A stretch of 5,098 bases of DNA from positions 1-5,098 of the forward strand of contig NCCR01000384.1 of assembly GCA_002279765.1 (NCBI GenBank), read 5' to 3'. The stretch is from Verrucomicrobia bacterium 12-59-8 (GTDB lineage: Bacteria > Verrucomicrobiota > Verrucomicrobiae > Verrucomicrobiales > Verrucomicrobiaceae). A model generated the notes under the pieces. The model made no database searches, had not been told where the DNA came from, and was given only the letters and a program-made list of their open reading frames with translations. Positions 1 to 5,098 of this stretch are shown piece by piece (within the stretch, counting starts at the first letter, position 1; the number at the start of each line of letters is the position of its first letter). The translations under genes and the position numbers were made by a program.

Positions 1-1
1 T

Positions 2-61
2 TGCTCCATGATTGAAGGTGGTTTGGATGCGTGGGTTGAAAAGTCTCCCCGAACAATATAA
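2..61 (+). CDS. C-terminal end of a rhodanese-like domain protein (partial, 5' end outside window)
   Basis: An open frame enters from the left edge and ends at TAA (59-61). Its 19 visible residues include the stretch MIEGGLDAWVEKSPRTI. The pattern hydrophobic-x-GG-[LI]-x-AW closely matches the last helix of rhodanese (sulfurtransferase-like) domains, where the C-terminus typically reads 'v-x-LEGG-x-x-AW'. The active-site cysteine loop would lie upstream, outside the window, so it is unknown whether the protein is a catalytic sulfurtransferase, a single-domain PspE/GlpE-like protein, or a rhodanese fused to another domain. It converges on the histidine kinase gene, with 116 bp between the two stop codons. 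The call rests on a very short match. The frame and stop are seen directly; the family is inferred. Confidence 0.5.
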   Translation, partial: CSMIEGGLDAWVEKSPRTI

Positions 62-123
62 TCGTCGCCCGTGCCCTTTTTGGTCTGATGGGTCGCCAAA
101 TTCCGCACGTCTGGCCATAGGCT

Positions 124-141
124 GACCCCGTGACCGGGGTC
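124..141. terminator. GC-rich hairpin between convergent genes, possible bidirectional terminator
   Basis: GACCCCG (124-130) and CGGGGTC (135-141) form a perfect 7-bp stem with a four-base TGAC loop. It lies 62 bp after the rhodanese-like stop and 37 bp after the kinase stop on the opposite strand, where a shared terminator would be expected. Neither side has a run of T, so it is not a canonical intrinsic terminator. It could act as a 3'-end stabilising stem or simply be a chance GC palindrome. Confidence 0.3.
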
Positions 142-177
142 CACCCTGAAGAGGCGCACCGACGCTTTGCCTAGTTC

Positions 178-2493
178 TTACTGCTCCTGGATTCGCATGA
201 GCTGCTGGCGGAGCTGCTCGAAGTCCACCGGCTTCACCAGATGGGCGGAGAACCCGGCCTCCCTGGACTGTCTCAGGTCTTCTTCCATGCCGTACCCGCT
301 CAAAGCAATGCCCTGACACTTGTACAGGCGCTTGATTTCGCGCATCAAATCCATCCCGCTCCCATCCGGCAGCCCCAGATCGCTGATCACCACATCGAAG
401 CACTCTGTCGCAGCAGCGGTGAGCGCTTCCTGCACCGAGCCGGCACTCACGACGTAATGCCCGCTGCGCGTCAGCAGCCGCACCAGCACATTGCGTGTCT
501 CCTCATGGTCATCGACGGTGAGCAGCCGCAGCGTGCGGCTCTCACCGCTCTGCGGCAGGTGTGCCTGATCAATTCGGTCAGGCTCATCCGTGGTTTCAAG
601 GATGATGGTGAAGGTGGTGCCCTGTCCCGCCCCCGCGCTCTCCGCCTGAATGCTGCCACCATGGGCCTCTATGATCGCGTGGGCAATCGCCAGCCCCAGG
701 CCCAGTCCGCCGTAGCGATGCTGCCCGGCGATGTCGCCCTGCTCGAAGGCTTTGAAAATATGCGGCAAAACAGCCGCATCGATGCCGATGCCTTCGTCTT
801 TAAAGCTCACCACGATCCTGCCCGCGTCATCATTGTGTGTGCTCACCGTGATGCTTCCGTCGGCGGGTGTGAATTTGACCGCGTTCTTCAGCACGTTCCA
901 AAACACCTGCTGAATGCGTGTAGGATCCACCAGCGCATGCTGCCGGGTTGCTGTCAGGTTGAAGACAATGCCCAGGTCCTTGTCGAGGGCGTCGTTGCGG
1001 ATGATCTCGTCGGTGTGATCCAGCAGCTTGTGCACGTCGGCCGCCACGGGCGCCACGTGCAATGTCCCACGACTGATGCGGGTGATGTCCAGCAGGTCAT
1101 CAATCAGCCGGGCCTCCAGCGTGATGTTGCGGAACACCATCGCAAGCTGGTCCCTCACATCCTGCGGCAGGTCGGGGTCCTCCCGCAGTGCCTCGGCAGT
1201 CATGAGCACAGGCGTCAGCGGCGTGCGCAGCTCGTGGCTCAGCGCCGCCAGGAAATCATCCTTCGCCCGCGAGGCCACTTCGACTTGCTCCTTGGCCAGC
1301 GCCAGTGCTTCCGTCGCCGCGCGCTGCTCGGTCACATCCGTGTTGGTGCCAAACCAGCGCACTACTTTACCGCTCTCGTCGCATATCGGAATGGCGCGGG
1401 AGAGAAACCAGCGGAAGTTTCCATCCACGCCCAGCAGCGGGAAGGTGTCCTCCCAGACTGTGCCGGTGGCCAGATGCTGCTGCCATTTCTGCGTCACCTT
1501 TTCCTGATACTCAGGATGAAGCAGGCTCCTCCGGCCCGCGACCTTCATTCCTTCATAACTCGTGCCCGTGTAGTCAAACCAGCGCTGGTTAAACCAGATC
1601 AGCGTCCCGTCGGGCTCCGCCATCCATGCCAGTTGCGCGATGTTGTCCGCCAGCGCGCGGAAGCGCGCGGCGCCTTCCTCCAAAGCTTCGCTGGTGCGCT
1701 TGCGTTCCGTGATGTCCAGATTCGTTCCCACCACCCACTCCACCTCGCCTCGCTCGTTCTTGCGTGTGGTTTCCACCGCTTCGATGTCACGGCACTCGCC
1801 ATCATTACGCCGCCGGATGCGGAATTCGCGGCGGCTCTTCCCTCCATGCTTCATCGTGTTCTGCAGGATCGCTTCCTGCTCGGCCAGATCTTCGGGCAGC
1901 ACCGCTTTCTTCCAATCATCATACGTCAGCACGCCACCCGGTGTGGGGTCGATGCCGTAGATGCGGAACAACTCCGCATCCCAGACAAGCTGGTCGGTGA
2001 CCACATTCCATTCCCAGATCCCCACCGCCGTCGCCTCCGTCGCCAGTCGCATTCGTGCTTCGCTGTCACGCAGCGCCTGCTGCGCCTGCTTCAGTCCCGT
2101 GATGTCCAGATGGATGCCCGCCCAGCCCGTGAGCACGCCCTCTTCATTTCGCACCGCCACACCTCGGGCCAGGATCGCATGCCACCGGCCGTCCACACCA
2201 CGGAAGCGCTGCTCCATGTCCCAGTTTCCCTGCGTGCGCACGCACTCCTCCCACGCTGCCAGCGTGTGCCCCACATCATCGGGATGCAGCAGCTCGGCCC
2301 ACCCAAAGTTGGAACACTGCTCCTGCGTGATCCCCACGAGTTTGAGAAAACTCTCGCTCGCATAAGTGTTCCGCCCGGCCACGTCACACGTCCACACTCC
2401 GTAGTTGATGGATTCACCGATCGCACGATACAGCCGCTCGCTTTCCCGCACTTTTTCCACCGCCCGCTTGCGCACCGTGATGTCCTGAATCAC
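178..2493 (-). CDS. Hybrid sensor histidine kinase, PAS-PAS-PAS-HisKA-HATPase-REC (downstream part of a split gene)
   Basis: This 771-residue frame encodes a soluble two-component hybrid kinase that would autophosphorylate on His and pass the phosphate to its own receiver domain. Three PAS/PAC units are visible at about residues 18-135, 146-268 and 275-393; their PAC ends read LDITGLKQA, LDITERKR and TDVTEQRA. HisKA follows at about 410-480, with the H box SHELRTPLTP and phospho-acceptor His420. HATPase_c spans about 522-633, with N box NVLKNAVKF (533-541), G1 DEGIGID (566-572), F box around F580, and G2 GGLGLGLA (595-602). The receiver at about 655-768 has acidic residues D661/D662, phospho-acceptor D705 in ISDLGLPDG, S732 and K754, so all key residues are present. 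There is no membrane segment and no DNA-binding output domain. The GTG at 2493 is only the first recognised start in the frame: it falls inside VIQDITVRKRA, the end of a PAS unit, so the true protein probably began in the upstream ORF. The frame is open back to 2577. The ligand is unknown. Confidence 0.9.
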   Translation of the reverse strand: MIQDITVRKRAVEKVRESERLYRAIGESINYGVWTCDVAGRNTYASESFLKLVGITQEQCSNFGWAELLHPDDVGHTLAAWEECVRTQGNWDMEQRFRGVDGRWHAILARGVAVRNEEGVLTGWAGIHLDITGLKQAQQALRDSEARMRLATEATAVGIWEWNVVTDQLVWDAELFRIYGIDPTPGGVLTYDDWKKAVLPEDLAEQEAILQNTMKHGGKSRREFRIRRRNDGECRDIEAVETTRKNERGEVEWVVGTNLDITERKRTSEALEEGAARFRALADNIAQLAWMAEPDGTLIWFNQRWFDYTGTSYEGMKVAGRRSLLHPEYQEKVTQKWQQHLATGTVWEDTFPLLGVDGNFRWFLSRAIPICDESGKVVRWFGTNTDVTEQRAATEALALAKEQVEVASRAKDDFLAALSHELRTPLTPVLMTAEALREDPDLPQDVRDQLAMVFRNITLEARLIDDLLDITRISRGTLHVAPVAADVHKLLDHTDEIIRNDALDKDLGIVFNLTATRQHALVDPTRIQQVFWNVLKNAVKFTPADGSITVSTHNDDAGRIVVSFKDEGIGIDAAVLPHIFKAFEQGDIAGQHRYGGLGLGLAIAHAIIEAHGGSIQAESAGAGQGTTFTIILETTDEPDRIDQAHLPQSGESRTLRLLTVDDHEETRNVLVRLLTRSGHYVVSAGSVQEALTAAATECFDVVISDLGLPDGSGMDLMREIKRLYKCQGIALSGYGMEEDLRQSREAGFSAHLVKPVDFEQLRQQLMRIQEQ

Positions 2494-2555
2494 CGCCTCG
2501 TCCAGGGTGATGCGGATCGCCCGGCTGAAGTCGCGCTGCTGCTGGGCCAGCTGGA

Positions 2556-2577
2556 TCAGGCGCTCGGCGCGACATTT
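2556..2577 (-). other. Frame-disruption interval joining the two halves of the PAS-histidine kinase gene
   Basis: On the minus strand the upstream frame ends at TGA (2558-2556), while the downstream frame is closed by TGA at 2580-2578 and open from 2577. Any switch between them must therefore occur in these 22 bases. Going from the first frame to the second needs a -1 step, equal to a DNA loss of 3n+1 bases or a gain of 3n+2. The region contains GAAAAT but no X-XXY-YYZ slippery heptamer, so programmed -1 frameshifting is unlikely. The lesion falls inside a PAS domain: the front half is intact up to about FHLLPENVA, and the end reappears as VIQDITVRKRA. Only about 25 residues lie between them, where a PAS domain normally has about 60-80. 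A deletion, a recombination between PAS repeats or an assembly error are the likely explanations. Confidence 0.75.
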
Positions 2578-3584
2578 TCAGGCAGCAGGTGAAAGCGCGC
2601 GGCATACGGCGCATTCACAAAGGTGTACCGTGCCTGCGCATCGCATTGCAGGATCATCACCGGCACGTGATCGGTGACAAAGCGGAACTGCGCCTCCCTC
2701 GCTCTCAGCGCATCTTCCGCCCGCTTCTGTTCCGTCACATCGTAGTAGTAGCATACCACGCCCCACTGTCCGTCAGGCAGCATCACGCGCTCGATTTTCC
2801 AGTCGTAAGACTCGACCGCGCCCACGTCGGCCCGTTGCTCGGTGAGCGGTGCCGCCACGTAAGGTTCGCCCGTTTTTAAAGTGTGCCGAAAGCGCGTGAC
2901 CGCTTCCGTTGCGAAGGGTTCAGGCCACAGGATGTGCATCACCTCCGCAAAGTCACGGCCAATCAGCGGCCGCACATTGGCAAAGACCTTCTGCGAACCT
3001 GCGCTGACCTGCCGCATGCGGAAGTCCTCGTCCACCACATACACACCAAAGGGCGCGTTCTCGATCAGATTGAAAAAAGTGTCGTGGTGCCTGCGCAGTT
3101 GCTCCTCCGCCTGCTTGCGTTCGGTGATGTCTTCGATGGCCAGCAGGAGGTGTTCTGCCATGCCCGCTTCCGTGTCCGTGCGCCGCGCATTCAGCAGCAT
3201 GGTTCGCCTCCCAATGCCATCGAACTCATGCGTCACCTCGAGGTTGTTGAAGGCATGATTTCGCACAATCACCTCGTCAAGCAGCTTCCGCAGTCCCGGG
3301 ATGTCCCACTTCCCATGGCTGATCGCATAAATCACCCGGCCTTCCGTCTCGGCGGGCGTAAGTTGGAAAGTCTGGTAAAAGCTCTCACTCGCCGTGCACA
3401 CCCGCAGGTCGGGTTGCAGCACCAGAAACGGCACAGGCACCGCACGCAGCAGCTTTTCGGTGCATTGGTTCGTGGCCTCGGACTTGCTCGTGAGCGGCGG
3501 CAGGTGCAACCCCGCCTCCATTTTTTTGACCTCATCATCTGAGGATGGCACTGTGCCGCGCTGATGAGCCGTGGCTTTTTTCAT
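2556..3584 (-). CDS. Multi-PAS sensor protein, N-terminal part of the split hybrid histidine kinase
   Basis: This 342-residue ORF starts at ATG 3584 (MKKATAHQ) and holds only PAS sensor domains. PAS A, about 40-153, carries FYQTF, TEGRVIYAI, WDIPGLRKLLDEV and GRRTMLLNARR, the signature of the PAS type often fused to CheB/CheR-related proteins; it ends AIEDITERKQAEEQL. PAS B, about 164-285, ends YYDVTEQKRAEDAL. PAS C starts at about 297 (REAQFRFVTDHVPVMILQCD, then TFVNAPYAARFHL) but is cut at residue 342, roughly one third into the fold. There is no transmitter domain, signal peptide or membrane helix in this ORF. With the kinase ORF directly downstream on the same strand and a PAS end at its first residues, the two are most simply one interrupted gene. 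If the break is real, this fragment would be a kinase-less PAS protein of doubtful function. No clear Shine-Dalgarno sequence precedes the ATG; the start is supported by the lack of similarity-bearing sequence further upstream. Confidence 0.85.
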   Translation of the reverse strand: MKKATAHQRGTVPSSDDEVKKMEAGLHLPPLTSKSEATNQCTEKLLRAVPVPFLVLQPDLRVCTASESFYQTFQLTPAETEGRVIYAISHGKWDIPGLRKLLDEVIVRNHAFNNLEVTHEFDGIGRRTMLLNARRTDTEAGMAEHLLLAIEDITERKQAEEQLRRHHDTFFNLIENAPFGVYVVDEDFRMRQVSAGSQKVFANVRPLIGRDFAEVMHILWPEPFATEAVTRFRHTLKTGEPYVAAPLTEQRADVGAVESYDWKIERVMLPDGQWGVVCYYYDVTEQKRAEDALRAREAQFRFVTDHVPVMILQCDAQARYTFVNAPYAARFHLLPENVAPSA

Positions 3585-3778
3585 GACATTCGATGTTCAA
3601 AAACTTCGGACTGCACAGATAAGGTGTTGATGATCATGAAGCATGAAGACTAGCTAAAGACTTGCCCATAGGCGAGAGATAGTTTTCGGATCTCACAGTT
3701 CAACCTCATTCGCTGAGACTGTTCCTCTTTCGTTTGCAGGGAACAACGCCTCCAACGTTGCGCGCATATCCAGAAAAA

Positions 3779-3790
3779 TCCTCATGAGGA
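3779..3790. repeat. 12-bp perfect palindrome, possible operator
   Basis: TCCTCATGAGGA is its own reverse complement. It sits in the divergent spacer, 195 bp upstream of the kinase ATG and 490 bp upstream of the glgX ATG. Twofold symmetry of this size is typical of sites for dimeric regulators, but a single copy in about 700 bp may be chance. No regulator can be named. Confidence 0.25.
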
Positions 3791-3920
3791 CAAAGGATGG
3801 ACTGGCGCTCAGGAGTCTGAGGTTTTCGTGACAGCCTGCGTTCCCGCTGTAGCCTCGTCCCTCAGAAATGGAAGAACCCGCTGTTCCTTGGTCACGTGTT
3901 GCCGCATTCGTGCGCCAGCA

Positions 3921-3937
3921 TACGCATGACGTACGCA
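3921..3937. repeat. Short direct repeat TACGCA x2 with 11-bp period
   Basis: TACGCA occurs at 3921-3926 and again at 3932-3937, separated by TGACG. The 11-bp spacing places both copies on the same face of the helix, as in tandem sites of OmpR-type response regulators. The units are only six bases, so the functional reading is weak. Confidence 0.15.
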
Positions 3938-4120
3938 GCCCCAACGGCGCGTCCCTCACGCAGCGTTATGTTCCAGAAGAGAGTTGTTTGAAGACGCACA
4001 TCGCCCTCCCCGCAGTGTGAACAACCGCCGTCGCGAAGGGCGGGGCAGCGCAAACAAACTCCCTTCCACGCCACGCCATCGCAGGGACTCATCGCAGCGC
4101 CTGATCCCTCCCTCAGCAGC

Positions 4121-4147
4121 TTCCCCGATCTGCGAATAACCGGGGAG
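4121..4147. repeat. Inverted repeat upstream of glgX
   Basis: TTCCCCG (4121-4127) and CGGGGAG (4141-4147) can pair over six Watson-Crick bases plus one T-G wobble, with a 13-base loop. It lies 133 bp before the glgX start. It has no T tract, so it is not a standard terminator. It could be a leader structure or a protein site, or chance in GC-rich DNA. Confidence 0.15.
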
Positions 4148-4280
4148 CAAGTGGAGCGACGTCCTTCCCACGCCCACCGTGTGAGCATTCAAATCTGCTC
4201 GGGCCTTGCCTTTCACTACATCCGGTCCGTCCCTGATCCACGAATCATGCGGAGCCTATTTCTCTTCCCAACACTCCCAC

Positions 4281-5098
4281 ATGAATTCCTTTCGAGTCAG
4301 GCAAGGCCATCCCTATCCACTCGGATCCACATGGGACGGCACCGGCACCAACTTCGCCCTGTTCAGCGAGAACGCCACGAAAGTGGAGCTCTGCCTCTTC
4401 GACCCCCAGGACCCCAATCGCGAGGTGGCGCGAAAGCAGCTCCGGGAAAAGACCGATCACGTGTTTCACGGTTACCTCAACGACGTCAAACCTGGGATGC
4501 TCTACGGCTACCGCGTTCACGGCCCCTGGCAGCCGGAGATCGGTCATCGCTTCAACCACCGCAAGCTCCTGCTTGATCCGTATGCCAAAGCCATCACCGG
4601 CGGCTTTCATTGGAGAGACGAAATGTTTGGCTACCGCATTGGCGGCAATGAGGATTTTGAGATGGATAAACGCGACAACGCCGCGTTCATGCCTCGCTGC
4701 GTGGTCGTGGACAACAAGTTCGACTGGACCGGTGACCGGCGCATCGACCGGCCGATGGCCGAGACCGTGATCTATGAGGTGCACGTGAAGGGCTTTTCAA
4801 AGCTGTGGTCCCTCCTGCCCGCCAGGCTGCGCGGCACTTATGCAGGTCTCGGCTCACGTCCCGCCATCGCCTATTTCAAGCACCTCGGCATCACCGCCGT
4901 GGAGCTTCAGCCTGTGCACCACTTTGTGAATGACCAGTTTCTTGAGGAACGCGGTCTGACGAACTACTGGGGCTACTCATCCATCGGCTACTTCGCCCCC
5001 GAGCCACGTTATTCTTCCAGCGGAACGGTGGGTCAGCAGGTGACGGAGTTCAAGCAGATGGTGAAGAACCTGCATGCAGCCGGGATTGAGGTCATTCT
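4281..5098 (+). CDS. glgX: Glycogen debranching enzyme GlgX (isoamylase-type, GH13), partial, 3' end outside window
   Basis: The frame is open from ATG 4281 to the window edge (272 full codons plus two bases). GlgX hydrolyses alpha-1,6 branch linkages of phosphorylase-trimmed glycogen in the cytoplasm, releasing malto-oligosaccharides for further breakdown. The N-terminus reads G-HPYPLGSTWDG-GTNFALFSE, followed by KVELCLFD (34-41) and YGYRVHGPW (75-83), the typical CBM48 module of GlgX/TreX enzymes. The GH13 catalytic domain begins at about residue 161 with ETVIYEVHVKGF (161-172), then RGTYAGL, LGITAVELQPVHHF and GLTNYWGY (225-232). The visible part ends at AAGIEVI, just before the DVVYNH motif expected in this family. 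Catalytic Asp/Glu residues lie beyond the edge, so activity cannot be judged. Full-length relatives have about 650-720 residues. The ATG is chosen because the family's conserved start follows within ten residues. No Shine-Dalgarno is seen nearby; the GGAG at 4251-4254 is too far upstream. The gene is divergent from the kinase. Confidence 0.95.
   Translation, partial: MNSFRVRQGHPYPLGSTWDGTGTNFALFSENATKVELCLFDPQDPNREVARKQLREKTDHVFHGYLNDVKPGMLYGYRVHGPWQPEIGHRFNHRKLLLDPYAKAITGGFHWRDEMFGYRIGGNEDFEMDKRDNAAFMPRCVVVDNKFDWTGDRRIDRPMAETVIYEVHVKGFSKLWSLLPARLRGTYAGLGSRPAIAYFKHLGITAVELQPVHHFVNDQFLEERGLTNYWGYSSIGYFAPEPRYSSSGTVGQQVTEFKQMVKNLHAAGIEVI

Larger units (their letters stand above)
3585..4280. other. 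Intergenic region between divergent genes, no convincing gene
   Basis: This 696-bp spacer separates the kinase start (reading left) from the glgX start (reading right) and should hold both promoters. Several minus-strand frames of 86 to 98 codons overlap each other here in different frames. None has a recognisable domain, a good ribosome-binding site or a coherent composition, so I do not call them genes. I see no tRNA, rRNA, CRISPR or transposase signature. Small structures are present: a 12-bp palindrome (3779-3790), a weak 5-bp hairpin CTCAG-GAGT-CTGAG followed by GTTTT (3808-3826), a direct repeat (3921-3937) and an inverted repeat (4121-4147). No promoter with convincing -35 and -10 boxes could be picked by eye. 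Confidence 0.6.

Noticed and set aside
2556..2577. Programmed -1 ribosomal frameshift to join the two kinase ORFs
   Set aside because: The overlap has TGAAAAT but no X-XXY-YYZ slippery heptamer in the right frame and no obvious downstream stem. The joined product would also have a defective PAS domain.
241..2592. 783-codon open frame on the + strand opposite the kinase
   Set aside because: It is the antisense shadow of the PAS-HisKA-HATPase-REC gene, whose minus-strand translation has all family motifs. The + strand product is rich in His, Arg, Gln and Pro with no domain pattern, as expected from GC-biased third positions.
2883..3542. 219-codon + strand open frame opposite the PAS protein
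   Set aside because: It is the shadow of the minus-strand PAS domains, which carry clear PAS/PAC motifs; the antisense product shows no recognisable domain.
3660..3700. Possible minus-strand promoter: TTGAAC, 16-bp spacer, TATCTC upstream of the kinase
   Set aside because: The boxes match the sigma-70 consensus at only 4/6 and 3/6 positions, which is not above chance for a spacer of this length.
3720..3745. TGTTCC / GGAACA inverted repeat as a terminator or attachment site
   Set aside because: It has only a 6-bp stem with a 14-base loop, no T tract and no nearby integrase or element boundary.
3693..4216. Three overlapping minus-strand frames of 86 to 98 codons in the spacer, one with several Cys residues (CLRCP, CSHCG)
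   Set aside because: They overlap each other in different frames, lack ribosome-binding sites and show no complete domain. The Cys pairs alone do not make a convincing zinc-binding protein. A decayed gene cannot be excluded.
4245..4784. 179-codon minus-strand frame overlapping the start of glgX
   Set aside because: It lies entirely opposite the conserved CBM48 and early GH13 sequence of GlgX, apart from a few leader bases. The + strand match to GlgX is unmistakable.

Overview
The window is GC-rich bacterial DNA with four protein-coding segments. From the left they are: the last codons of a rhodanese-like protein (+ strand, cut by the left edge); a large multi-PAS hybrid sensor histidine kinase (- strand) that is split into two reading frames; a 696-bp spacer with no convincing gene; and the first 272 codons of a glycogen debranching enzyme, GlgX (+ strand, cut by the right edge). 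The start codons chosen for the kinase and for glgX have no clear Shine-Dalgarno sequence. The weak SD signals, GC-rich coding and PAS-rich soluble hybrid kinase would fit a Verrucomicrobia-like or similar free-living bacterium. That placement is an inference and cannot be settled from this window.

Layout: 2-61 rhodanese-like C-terminus; 62-177 short convergent spacer with a 7-bp GC hairpin at 124-141; 178-2493 (-) PAS-PAS-PAS-HisKA-HATPase-REC; 2556-3584 (-) PAS-PAS-truncated PAS, the upstream half of the same gene; 3585-4280 spacer between divergent genes, holding a 12-bp perfect palindrome and a short direct repeat; 4281-5098 (+) glgX, running off the window.

The point most worth checking is the junction of the two kinase ORFs. 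The upstream ORF stops in the middle of its third PAS domain. The downstream frame is open from 2577 and soon gives the PAS-terminal sequence VIQDITVRKRA. The frame change must lie in the 22 bases 2556-2577 and is a net -1 (mod 3). Correcting one base would restore one long protein, but the third PAS would still lack most of its core. This suggests an internal deletion or recombination between PAS repeats rather than a simple one-base error.

The kinase would be a soluble cytoplasmic sensor: it has six PAS units counting the broken one, no membrane segments, and a C-terminal receiver without a DNA-binding output. GlgX acts in glycogen or maltodextrin breakdown. Kinase and glgX are divergent, so a regulatory link through the shared 696-bp spacer is possible, but nothing in the sequence proves it. 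I see no evidence of a new mobile, defence or CRISPR-like system here.
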